A stretch of 64,000 nucleotides of DNA, from the NCBI GenBank assembly GCA_947629025.1, contig CANRCC010000002.1:1-64000 (forward strand), given 5' to 3'. This DNA is from an uncultured Bacilli bacterium (GTDB lineage Bacteria; Bacillota_I; Bacilli_A; RF39; UBA660). The position numbers and the translations under genes are program-made. The notes under the pieces are model-generated. The model saw only the letters and a list, made by a program, of their open reading frames with translations. It was not told where the DNA came from and did not search any database. Within the stretch, counting starts at the first letter, position 1. Each line of letters starts with the position of its first letter. Positions 52,835 to 64,000 of the stretch are shown piece after piece.

Positions 52835-53542
52835 TCACCTCATTAACTCATACTTTAAAATGCTCATTGCAAATATGGGAGCAGTTTCTGTTCTTAATAT
52901 TGTATTACCAAATGATGTACCTATAAACCCACTTTCAATAAACAATTTTTCTTCTTCACTATCAAATCCACCCTCGGGACCGACGACTATAATAATTCTA
53001 TCACAAATATTAGCATTTTGTAATACATTTTTTATAGATTTTTGATTTTCTTTTGTACTTGCTAAAATTTTTAAATCATAATCCAATTTACATATGTCAT
53101 TTATATTCATAACATTACTAACATTTGGGCATATATTTCTATATGATTGCTCTGCTGCTTCCTTTGTTATCATATTCCATCTATCTATTTTTTTCTTTTC
53201 TTTTTTATCTATTTTTACTTTACATCTATTTGCACAATATGGAATAAAATTATATGCTCCAAGCTCTGTACATTTTTGAAGGATGAAATCTGTTTTTGTT
53301 TCATTTACTAATGAGAATACTATAGTTATCTTCTTATCTAATTCATTATTTATATCTAACTTTTTTTCCTTTTTAATTAATACATCGTTATTTTTTATAC
53401 TTTGTATTTTACATAAATATACATTTTTATCATAAACTACTTCTATTAAATCATTTTCTTTCATTCTCATAACCTTTGATATATGAAACTTATCTTGACT
53501 AGTTAAATTTAATTTTTCATCTACAGCAAAATATCTTTGCAT
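52835..53542 (-). CDS. rsmE: 16S rRNA (uracil(1498)-N(3))-methyltransferase
   Basis: MQRYFAVDEK, FILQKCTELGAYNFIPYCANRC, IIVVGPEGGFDSEEE, LGNTILRTETA-like (FGNTILRTETAPIFAMSIL). Confidence 0.95.
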   Translation of the reverse strand: MQRYFAVDEKLNLTSQDKFHISKVMRMKENDLIEVVYDKNVYLCKIQSIKNNDVLIKKEKKLDINNELDKKITIVFSLVNETKTDFILQKCTELGAYNFIPYCANRCKVKIDKKEKKKIDRWNMITKEAAEQSYRNICPNVSNVMNINDICKLDYDLKILASTKENQKSIKNVLQNANICDRIIIVVGPEGGFDSEEEKLFIESGFIGTSFGNTILRTETAPIFAMSILKYELMR

Positions 53543-53678
53543 TTTAATCACCAAGTATATTATAAAATATTAATATTCCTATTACAACAAATTTCTACTA
53601 AATAAATAAATTTTAACAATACATTACTAGTAAAATTGTTTATTTTTTGGTATACTAACTATAGTAAGGAGAATTATT

Positions 53679-54656
53679 ATGGATATGGATAATGATATAA
53701 TTAAATATACACCAAATGAAGATAGTAATAATAATGCTTTAGATAATAAATTTAGTGTTCTTAAAAACTATGCAGAAGATTTAACAAATAAGACTTATAT
53801 AACAAATCCTGCGATAGAAAGAGATGAAGAAATAAAAAATTTAATACTTATACTACTTAGCCCAGAAAAGTCTGCAGTACTTACTGGTAAAGCTGGTATT
53901 GGTAAAACATCTATTGTTGAAGGACTTAGTTATAGAATTCAAAGAAAAGAAGTACCAAACGCTTTACTTGATAGTAAAATATATAAAATTGCTACTTCAT
54001 CTTTACTTGGTAGTTATGAAAGTAATGGAAATGAAGAATCAAAACTTCAACTTCTTATTAATGAAGTTTTAGGTAAAAAAAATATTATCTTATTTATAGA
54101 TGAAATACATACATTAGTAACTGCATCAAGAACTGGAGATATTGACTTTTTAAATATGCTTAAACCTGGACTTGATCGTGGTGATATTAAGATTATTGGT
54201 GCGACTACAACTGCTGAATACGAACAGTATTTACTTAAAGATAAAGCTTTCTTAAGACGTTTTGAAAAAATTGAAGTTGAAGAACCAGATCAAGAAACAA
54301 CAGTTAAAATACTAATGGGAACTGTTAAAAAAATAGAAGCTGCTACTAATGTTAAGTGGCCTTATACAAATTGGGTTCTTGAACTTGTTTGCAAATTCAT
54401 TGTTAATATGACTAGTGAATATAAAAGAATATATGAAACTGGTTCTAGATATCCTGATGTATCACTTGCACTTTTATCAAAATGTTTTACATATGCAAGA
54501 TTTGAAAACTCAGAATATGTTACATTTAAACATATATATCAAGCAATAATCAATTGTAATAGCGTTTATGATGATGTTATAATAAAAGAACTTGCAGTAT
54601 TTAAAGAAACATTTAATGAATTTCTTGTAAAAGAAAATGTAGAGATGTCTATCTAA
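53679..54656 (+). CDS. stand-alone ClpA/B D1-like AAA ATPase
   Basis: NPAIERDEEIKNLILILL, LTGKAGIGKTSIVEGL Walker A, IILFIDEIHTLV Walker B, KIIGATTTAEYEQYLLKDKAFLRRFEKIEVEEP; no Clp N-domain or second AAA module. Confidence 0.85.
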   Translation: MDMDNDIIKYTPNEDSNNNALDNKFSVLKNYAEDLTNKTYITNPAIERDEEIKNLILILLSPEKSAVLTGKAGIGKTSIVEGLSYRIQRKEVPNALLDSKIYKIATSSLLGSYESNGNEESKLQLLINEVLGKKNIILFIDEIHTLVTASRTGDIDFLNMLKPGLDRGDIKIIGATTTAEYEQYLLKDKAFLRRFEKIEVEEPDQETTVKILMGTVKKIEAATNVKWPYTNWVLELVCKFIVNMTSEYKRIYETGSRYPDVSLALLSKCFTYARFENSEYVTFKHIYQAIINCNSVYDDVIIKELAVFKETFNEFLVKENVEMSI

Positions 54657-54670
54657 TATCTCTACATTTT
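54634..54670. terminator. bidirectional hairpin terminator
   Basis: AAAATGTAGAGAT...ATCTCTACATTTT between convergent genes. Confidence 0.8.
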
Positions 54671-55806
54671 TATTTTCTAAAAAATTTTTTAAATCTATTT
54701 ATAAAGTCATCGTTATCATCTAAATTAGTTTTTCCTAATTCTTTAAATAATTCTTTTTGCTTTTTATCTAGTTTGGTTGGAATAACTACATTAATTACTA
54801 TATATAAATCTCCTACTTTACTTGAGTTAAGATATGGCACACCTTTTCCTTTAATTTTATGTTTTTCTCCATTTTGGGTTCCTTCTGGTATATTTAATAT
54901 AATACTTTCTTTCATAAGAGGTACTTCTTTTTTACATCCAAGTGTAGCTTCTATTATATTAATTGGAATGGTCATATAAATATCATTACCTTCTCTTTTA
55001 AATATTTCATGTTCACGTACATTAAACTCTACATATAAATCTCCACTAGGTCCGCCATTTATTCCAGCTTCACCTTTTTCTTTTAATCTTATTTGGTTAC
55101 CTGTATCTACACCTGCTGGAATTGTAACTGATAGAGTTTTTCTTTTTCTTACTCTACCTGTTCCTTTACAATTACTACATACTTCTTTATATGTCACTCC
55201 ACTTCCATTACATTCTGGACAAGTTGTTTTTGACATAAATGATCCAAACATAGTTCTTGATTCTTCAGTTACTGTACCACTTCCATGGCATCTTTGACAA
55301 GTTGCCTGTTTATGTCCACCTTTTCCTTTACATTCACTACATGTTTCATATACATCAATAGTTAAATCTTTTGTGCATCCATATACTGCTTCCATAAAAG
55401 ACAAATCCATTTTATATAAAACATCATTTCCTTTTCTTGCTCTATTACCTCTTGATGATGAAGATGAAAATCCAAATCCACTTCCAAAAACACCAGATAA
55501 TATATCAGATAAATCTATATCGTCAAAACCAAATGAAGATGAGAATCCTCCAAATCCACCATATCCTTGACCACCAGCATTATTTTCAAATGCAGCATGA
55601 CCAAATTGATCATATGTTTTTCTCTTATTTGGATCAGATAATACTTCATATGCTTCTTGTACTTCTTTAAATTTTTCTGGTGCATCTTTGTCTTTATTTA
55701 TATCTGGATGATACATTTTAGCTAATTTTCTAAAAGCACTTTTAATTTCTTTTTCATCGGCAGTTTTAGAAACACCTAAAACCTCATAATAATCTCTTTT
55801 TGCCAT
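54670..55806 (-). CDS. dnaJ: molecular chaperone DnaJ
   Basis: J domain [30 protein letters not shown] and four CxxCxGxG zinc repeats. Confidence 0.98.
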   Translation of the reverse strand: MAKRDYYEVLGVSKTADEKEIKSAFRKLAKMYHPDINKDKDAPEKFKEVQEAYEVLSDPNKRKTYDQFGHAAFENNAGGQGYGGFGGFSSSFGFDDIDLSDILSGVFGSGFGFSSSSSRGNRARKGNDVLYKMDLSFMEAVYGCTKDLTIDVYETCSECKGKGGHKQATCQRCHGSGTVTEESRTMFGSFMSKTTCPECNGSGVTYKEVCSNCKGTGRVRKRKTLSVTIPAGVDTGNQIRLKEKGEAGINGGPSGDLYVEFNVREHEIFKREGNDIYMTIPINIIEATLGCKKEVPLMKESIILNIPEGTQNGEKHKIKGKGVPYLNSSKVGDLYIVINVVIPTKLDKKQKELFKELGKTNLDDNDDFINRFKKFFRK

Positions 55807-55821
55807 ATACTTCACCTTCCA

Positions 55822-57630
55822 TTATTTTATACTATTATATGTTTTTTCTAATTCATCTAATAGTTTATTAAAAAACTCTATTGTATTTAATATAAAATCA
55901 TTTTTATTTACATCAATATCAACTAGCAATAATGCTTCATTAGGATATTTACTAGATCCTACTTTTAAAAAATCTATATATTTAGATATAAACTTTTTAT
56001 CTTTGCTTAGTATTTTTGTTGCACAATATGTTGCACATGATATACCAATAGCGTATTTATATAAATAAAAATCTGTATATAAATGTGAATAAATTTCCCA
56101 TCTATATTTTATTTGCTTATCAACTACTACATCTTTTCCATAATATTCTTTATATAAATCAAGGCATAAGTTTGAAAAATATTCTCCATTTACTGGATTA
56201 TTATTTTCTACCATATTATGAACATCTAACTCAAATTTTGCAAATAATGTTGAATCAAAGAAATTTGATATATATAATCTTAATAAATCATTTATTAAGT
56301 ATAATTTAGTATTCAAATCCTTTTCTTTTTCTATCATAGTAACATTAAATATAATTTCATTTGTAAGTGATGCGACCTCTGCTAAAACAAGTGGGTAATC
56401 ATAATATTGATATGGATTACTATTTTTAGATAAATATGTATTAACAGAATGTCCAAGTTCATGGGCTAATGCACTTATATCATTAATTTTACCTTCAAAG
56501 TTAATAAGCACATATGGATTAGAATCATATACACCTGAAGAAAATGCTCCACTATACTTACCAACATTATTATATACATCTATCCATCTTTCATCAAAAG
56601 CTCTTTTTAAGATATCTGTATATTCACTTGAATATACATCATTAAATGTATCTAATATAATATCTTTTGCCTCAGAAAACGAATATGTTTTATCACTATC
56701 TGATACAATTGGTGCATTTACATCATATATATGAAATTCATCATAATTTAACATTTCTTTTTTTATTTTATAATATCTATGTAATGAAGATATATTTGAA
56801 TATACAGTATTTATCAAATTATCATATAAATCTTTAGATAAATTATCACTTATTAAATCTGATTCAAGCATACTATTATACTTTCTAATACTAGTTATAG
56901 TATTATTTATCTGAAGATGTGCTTCATATAAAGTTCCAATTGTATTACTATATTTTCCATATTCACCAAAGTATTTTTTAAATGCTTTTTCTCTAACTTT
57001 TCTATTTTTTGATTTTATAAAAATAGAATAATTTGAATCAGTAAGTTCTACCATATTTTGATTTTCATCTTTTATATTACCAAATTTCATATCAGAGTTA
57101 ACTAACATATCATATGCATCTGATGGTAATAAAATTGCTTTTGATAGATTAGATAATAATTTTTCTTCTGAATCACTAAGTGAATGTTTTTTATCTTTAA
57201 ACATAACTTCAAACATAAATTCATACTCTTTTAATTTTTCATTTTTACTTATGAATTTTTTTATTTTCTCATAATCTAATCTTAGTATTTTATTATTTAC
57301 AAAAGATGTTTGCGCTACAATACTTTGAATAGTATTTAAAACTCTATTATATAATAATTGATTAGAAGAATTTGTTTGATCTTCTGATACTTTTAAATTA
57401 ATATAAACCATTAATTTATCTAATAATCTACTTAATGATAAATCTAAATTAACAAGTTCATATAAAGTATTTTCATCTAATTCTTTATCCTTATATTCAA
57501 CTATTTGTTTTTCTTTATCTTTTGCAAGTTTTATATCATTATCTAATTCATTAGCATCTTTATATAAATTTTCTAAATCCCATTTATACTTACTTTCTAC
57601 TTCTTCTCTTTTTCTTTGATTGATTTTCAT
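55822..57630 (-). CDS. pepF: oligoendopeptidase F (M3 family)
   Basis: SALAHELGHSVNTYL zinc site, FASEVAS-like LVLAEVASLTNEI. Confidence 0.93.
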   Translation of the reverse strand: MKINQRKREEVESKYKWDLENLYKDANELDNDIKLAKDKEKQIVEYKDKELDENTLYELVNLDLSLSRLLDKLMVYINLKVSEDQTNSSNQLLYNRVLNTIQSIVAQTSFVNNKILRLDYEKIKKFISKNEKLKEYEFMFEVMFKDKKHSLSDSEEKLLSNLSKAILLPSDAYDMLVNSDMKFGNIKDENQNMVELTDSNYSIFIKSKNRKVREKAFKKYFGEYGKYSNTIGTLYEAHLQINNTITSIRKYNSMLESDLISDNLSKDLYDNLINTVYSNISSLHRYYKIKKEMLNYDEFHIYDVNAPIVSDSDKTYSFSEAKDIILDTFNDVYSSEYTDILKRAFDERWIDVYNNVGKYSGAFSSGVYDSNPYVLINFEGKINDISALAHELGHSVNTYLSKNSNPYQYYDYPLVLAEVASLTNEIIFNVTMIEKEKDLNTKLYLINDLLRLYISNFFDSTLFAKFELDVHNMVENNNPVNGEYFSNLCLDLYKEYYGKDVVVDKQIKYRWEIYSHLYTDFYLYKYAIGISCATYCATKILSKDKKFISKYIDFLKVGSSKYPNEALLLVDIDVNKNDFILNTIEFFNKLLDELEKTYNSIK

Positions 57631-57688
57631 AAAATAGCCCTTTCATATAAACAAGATAGAAAGTTCTAGTTACCTAGAACTTCTAATA

Positions 57689-60072
<2,384 letters not shown>

Positions 60073-60073
60073 A

Positions 60074-61072
60074 CTACTCCCTTTCTATGCAAGATTTTAA
60101 GACCTCAAGAAGACTTACAACTTTATCATATTCCATTCTTTTTGGTCCTATAATTGCAAGAGTTCCTTCTTCATTATCTGCATTATATTTTGTTTTTATT
60201 ATAGTAAGGTCATCATCTATATTATTTTCTGCACCAATATATATATTTATTCCATTTGAATCTTCTTTAATAGATGATACTAAATTTTCATCATCAAGTT
60301 TATTTACTAAATCTTTTATTTTTTTAGCATTTGATGAAAACTCTTCAAATTCAAGCATATTATTTTTACCTTTAACAGTCATCTCTGATGAATTTTTTAA
60401 ATCACTAAATGCTGAGTAAAATGCATTATATATAACTTCATGATTTGTTACATATTGTCCAATAATAGGCTTAATTTCAAATTCTAGTTTTTCTGATACT
60501 TCACTAATTGGAGTACCTACTATAAGTTTATTAATAAGTTCAACAATTTTTGCTATTTCTTCTAAATTAGTATCTTTTATATCAATTTTTTTATTTTCTA
60601 CATGTCCATTATCTGTAATAACAATTGCAATTACACTATCTTTATTTATTGGAATTGTTTCAACTTTTTTTAATCTGCTATCATCATTATTACCAAGTAC
60701 AACAGCAGTATAATGAGTCATTTCTGAAATAATTTCCAAACTTTTTGATATTGCATCTGATAATATTAGTGATTTATTTTGAAATACTCGTTGAAGATTT
60801 AAAACCTCTTCGCCTGTCATATTTTTTGGTTTCATTAAATTATCAACGTAATATCTATAACCATTCTCACTAGGTATCCTACCAGATGAAATATGTGTTT
60901 TTTCTAAGTATCCCATCTCTTCTAATTTTGCCATTTCACTTCTTACAGTTGCAGGTGATACTCCTAAAGTATTACAAATTGCTGTAGATCCAACTGGAAC
61001 TGGTGCTTTACCATACTCTTCAATTATCAGTTTTAATATCTCATTTTGTCTTGTACTTAACAAAATTATCAC
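60074..61072 (-). CDS. hrcA: heat-inducible transcription repressor HrcA
   Basis: LSTRQNEILKLIIEEYGKAPVPVGSTAIC, VSPATVRSEMAKLEEMGYLEKTHISSGRIPSENGYRYYVD. Confidence 0.97.
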   Translation of the reverse strand: MIILLSTRQNEILKLIIEEYGKAPVPVGSTAICNTLGVSPATVRSEMAKLEEMGYLEKTHISSGRIPSENGYRYYVDNLMKPKNMTGEEVLNLQRVFQNKSLILSDAISKSLEIISEMTHYTAVVLGNNDDSRLKKVETIPINKDSVIAIVITDNGHVENKKIDIKDTNLEEIAKIVELINKLIVGTPISEVSEKLEFEIKPIIGQYVTNHEVIYNAFYSAFSDLKNSSEMTVKGKNNMLEFEEFSSNAKKIKDLVNKLDDENLVSSIKEDSNGINIYIGAENNIDDDLTIIKTKYNADNEEGTLAIIGPKRMEYDKVVSLLEVLKSCIERE

Positions 61073-61111
61073 CTCTAATCCAAGTATTCGAATAATATTA
61101 TACCATTTATT

Positions 61112-61138
61112 TTAGCAATGTCAATACGTGAGTGCTAA
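61112..61138 (-). promoter_or_regulatory. CIRCE operator (one degenerate half-site) upstream of hrcA
   Basis: TTAGCAATG-N9-GAGTGCTAA versus consensus TTAGCACTC-N9-GAGTGCTAA. Confidence 0.88.
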
Positions 61139-61143
61139 AAAAT

Positions 61144-61173
61144 AAAATAAACGTATTTTACAACGTTTATTTT
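61144..61173 (-). terminator. terminator of the tandem-HTH gene
   Basis: AAAATAAACGT-N8-ACGTTTATTTT then T-run on the minus strand. Confidence 0.75.
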
Positions 61174-61177
61174 ACAC

Positions 61178-64000
61178 TTAAAATGAACTGTTTTTATATT
61201 CATATTTATATTTTGACTCAAATGAGCTTTTATATACATGCAAAGATTTTTTAAATATACTAAGTATTTCACTTTTTGATAAAGAAGTTATTTTATGTAT
61301 TTCATCAACTGAATAATATTTCTTATTTATCTTTCCAAATAAAAGTTGGATTACAGAAAATTCAAGTTCATTAATATTATAATTTTTTAATAATTCATTT
61401 AATGTATTTATATTTACTAATTTACTTATTTTAAATATTTTTTCTTGAATATCATCTGATGATTCATATTTTTCTTCTTTCTTTTCTTTATCACTTTCAA
61501 CGATTTCTTTTTCATTCTCAATGATTTCTTTATCACTTTTCATGATTTCTTTAACATTTTTCATGATTTCTTTTTCACATAATTCTTTTAATTCTTCATA
61601 ACTATTTACATTAAAATAATTTAATATTCTAATTAATAATTTAAGTGATATTCCATAGTTTAACCATTTATTTAGTGTTGATTTTGAAACTCCTAATTCT
61701 TCTGCAAATTTTGTTTGTGGTATACCTTTTATTTTTAAATAATCACTTAAAAACGATATATCATATATTTTACATATATTAGATGAAATTTTTTCTATTT
61801 CTTTTTCGCATAATTCTTTTAATTCTTCATAACTATTTATATTAAAATAATTTAATATTTTAGGTAATTGTCTAAATGGTATTCCATGGTTTAACCATCT
61901 ACCTAGTGTTGCTTCTGTAATTTCTAGTTCTTTTGCTAATTCTTTTTGTGTTATACCTATTTTTTTTAAATAATATTTTAAAAATGATATATTATAGGTC
62001 TCATCTATACTAGGTGAATTTTCTTTTATCTCTTCTTCACATAATTCTTTTAATTCTTCATAACTATCTACATTAAAATAATTTAATATTTTAGGTAAGT
62101 CTTTAAATGATATTCCATGGTTTAACCATCTACCTAGTGTTGATTTTGTAATTTCTAGTTCTTCTGCTAATTTTTCTTGTGTTATACCTTTTATTTTTAA
62201 ATAGTCAATTAAAAATGATATATCATATTTTTCATCTATATTATATGGATTTTTTTCTATCTCTTTTTCACATAATTCTTTTAACTCTTCATAACTATTT
62301 ACATTAAAATAATTTAATATTTTAGCTAAGTATTTAAATGGTATTCCATCTCTTATCCATTTGCCTAGTGTTGATGGTGAAAATCCTAGTTCTTTTGCTA
62401 ATTTTGCTTGTGATGGACCTTTTATTTTTAAATAATCAATTAAAAACGATATATCATATTTTTCATCTATATTGTATGAATTTTCTTCTATCTCCTTTTC
62501 GCATAATTCTTTTAATTCTTCATAACTATTTACATTAAAATAATTTAATATCATAGGTAATTTTTTAAATGGTACTCCATCTTTTGACCATTTTCTTAGT
62601 GTTGATTCTGAAATTCCTAGTTCTTTTGCTAATTTTGCTTGTGATGGACCTTTTATTTTTAAATAATCAATTAAAAACGATATATCATATTTTTCACTTG
62701 TATTAGATAAATTTTCTTCTATCTCCTTTTCGCATAATTCTTTTAATTCTTCATAACTATTTACATTAAAATACTTTAATATTTTAGGTAAGTTGATAAA
62801 TAAAATTCCATATTTTAACCATCTACCTAATGTTGATTCTGTAATTTCTAGTTGTTGTGCAAATTCTTTTTGTGATATACGTTTTATTTTTAAATAATAT
62901 TTTAAAAATGATATATCATATTTTTCACTTATGTTATATGAAATTTTTCCTATCTCTTTTTCACATAATTCTTTTAACTCTTCATAACTATCTACATTAA
63001 AATAATTTAATATTCTAGGTAATTCATAAGATGATACTCCGCATTTTAACCATTTACTTAGTGTTGATTCTGAAATTCCTATTTCTTTTGCAAATTCTCT
63101 TTGTAATATATTTTTTGTTTTTAAATAATATTTTAAAAATGATATATCATATATTTTACCTATATTAGATAAAACATTTTCTTTCTCTTCTTTGCAAAAT
63201 TCTTTTAATTCTTCATAACTATTTACATTAAACCAATTTAATATTCTATATAATTGTTTAAATGGTATTCCATTTTTTAACCAATTTCTTAATGTTTGAG
63301 CTGTAACTCCTATTTCTTTTGCAAATTCTATTTGTGGTATACGTTTTATTTTTAAATAATATTTTAAAAACGATATATCATATATTTCACTTATGTTAGA
63401 TGAAATTTTTTCTATTTCTTTTTCACATAATTCTTTTAACTCTTCATAACTATTTACATTAAAATAATTTAATATTTTAGGTAATTGTTTAAATGGTATT
63501 CCATCTTTTAACCAAGTTACTAATGTTTGTTTTGAAATTCCTATTTCTTTTACAAAGTCTTTTTGTAATATACCTTTTATTTTTAAATAGTCATTTAAAA
63601 ACGATATATCATATTTTTTGTGTATATTAGATGTTTTTTGCTTTATTTCTTTTTCGCATAATTCTTTTAACTCTTCATAACTATTTACATTAAAATAATT
63701 TAGTATTTTAGTTAATTGTCTAAATAGTACCCCATCATTCAACCATGAATTTAATGTTGAAAATGAAATTCCTATTTCTCTTGCAAATTCTTTTTGAAAT
63801 ATACCTTTTATTTTTAAATAATCTCTCAAAAATGATATATCATATTTTTCTCTTATGTTATATGAAATTTTTTTTAGATCTTTTTTGCATAATTCTTTTA
63901 ATTCTTCATAACTATTTACATTAAAATACTTTAATATTCTAGGTAATTGGTTAAATGGTACTCCATTTTTTAACCAATTACTTAATGTTGGTTTTGCAAT
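61178..64000 (-). CDS. giant tandem XRE-like helix-turn-helix repeat protein with C-terminal sigma-70 region 4-like domain; N-terminus outside the window
   Basis: At least 11 units of the form DISFLxxYLKIKGxxQxxxAKExGISxSTLxxWLxxGIPFxxLPKILNYFNVNSYEELKELCEKEI. C-terminus LEFSVIQLLFGKINKKYYSVDEIHKITSLSKSEILSIFKKSL. Frame stays open to base 64000 (IAKPTLSNWLKNGVPFNQLPRILKYFNV...), so the listed Met at 63829 is not the true start. Confidence 0.9.
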   Translation of the reverse strand: MAKPTLSNWLKNGVPFNQLPRILKYFNVNSYEELKELCKKDLKKISYNIREKYDISFLRDYLKIKGIFQKEFAREIGISFSTLNSWLNDGVLFRQLTKILNYFNVNSYEELKELCEKEIKQKTSNIHKKYDISFLNDYLKIKGILQKDFVKEIGISKQTLVTWLKDGIPFKQLPKILNYFNVNSYEELKELCEKEIEKISSNISEIYDISFLKYYLKIKRIPQIEFAKEIGVTAQTLRNWLKNGIPFKQLYRILNWFNVNSYEELKEFCKEEKENVLSNIGKIYDISFLKYYLKTKNILQREFAKEIGISESTLSKWLKCGVSSYELPRILNYFNVDSYEELKELCEKEIGKISYNISEKYDISFLKYYLKIKRISQKEFAQQLEITESTLGRWLKYGILFINLPKILKYFNVNSYEELKELCEKEIEENLSNTSEKYDISFLIDYLKIKGPSQAKLAKELGISESTLRKWSKDGVPFKKLPMILNYFNVNSYEELKELCEKEIEENSYNIDEKYDISFLIDYLKIKGPSQAKLAKELGFSPSTLGKWIRDGIPFKYLAKILNYFNVNSYEELKELCEKEIEKNPYNIDEKYDISFLIDYLKIKGITQEKLAEELEITKSTLGRWLNHGISFKDLPKILNYFNVDSYEELKELCEEEIKENSPSIDETYNISFLKYYLKKIGITQKELAKELEITEATLGRWLNHGIPFRQLPKILNYFNINSYEELKELCEKEIEKISSNICKIYDISFLSDYLKIKGIPQTKFAEELGVSKSTLNKWLNYGISLKLLIRILNYFNVNSYEELKELCEKEIMKNVKEIMKSDKEIIENEKEIVESDKEKKEEKYESSDDIQEKIFKISKLVNINTLNELLKNYNINELEFSVIQLLFGKINKKYYSVDEIHKITSLSKSEILSIFKKSLHVYKSSFESKYKYEYKNSSF
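61581..64000. repeat. 231-bp tandem coding repeat, at least 11 units, constant period
   Basis: Anchor 'aattctttta' recurs at 61581, 61812, 62043, 62274, 62505, 62736, 62967, 63198, 63429, 63660, 63891, each exactly 231 bp apart. Confidence 0.93.

Noticed and set aside
54773-55670. Three + strand ORFs (54773-54979, 55373-55570, 55437-55670)
   Set aside because: Antisense to dnaJ zinc-finger and Gly/Phe regions; compositional artefacts.
62338-62538. ORF on + strand (66 aa)
   Set aside because: Antisense to the tandem-HTH gene, low-complexity hydrophobic translation, no RBS; AT-rich shadow ORF.
61581-64000. Regular repeats at the right edge considered as a CRISPR array
   Set aside because: The period is 231 bp, the whole unit is in-frame coding (77 aa), and there are no short repeat/unique spacer units or cas genes.

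Overview
AT-rich chromosomal window, apparently from a reduced-genome Firmicutes/Bacilli-like bacterium, with most genes on the minus strand. Housekeeping blocks: tgt/queA/ruvBA; obgE-trmB-rpmA-prp-rplU; spoIVB/xseB/xseA/nusB; cmk-alaS-mltG behind a T-box; hrcA-grpE-dnaK-pepF-dnaJ with CIRCE. A ~23 kb surface-polysaccharide locus (about 20.3-43.0 kb) has a priming transferase, Wzx/Wzy-type genes, many glycosyltransferases, a Wzz/BY-kinase, a PHP phosphatase and an LCP protein. It also carries an acyl-carrier cassette (FkbH-ACP-MaoC-SDR-MBOAT-SGNH plus divergent acpS). Main findings: (1) a giant ORF at the right edge with at least 11 tandem 77-aa XRE-like helix-turn-helix units, in exact 231-bp register, followed by a C-terminal domain resembling sigma-70 region 4; (2) a hexapeptide acetyltransferase missing from the ORF track because a G8 tract breaks its frame, a likely phase-variable contingency locus; (3) the Dlt-like FkbH/ACP/MBOAT cassette; (4) a minimal AlaRS under a T-box shared with cmk; (5) several Rpn-type nuclease paralogs with 12-bp coding repeats and a tandem truncated copy; (6) direct repeats in front of an AAA/DUF4143 gene and an unassigned structured hairpin near 18.3 kb.
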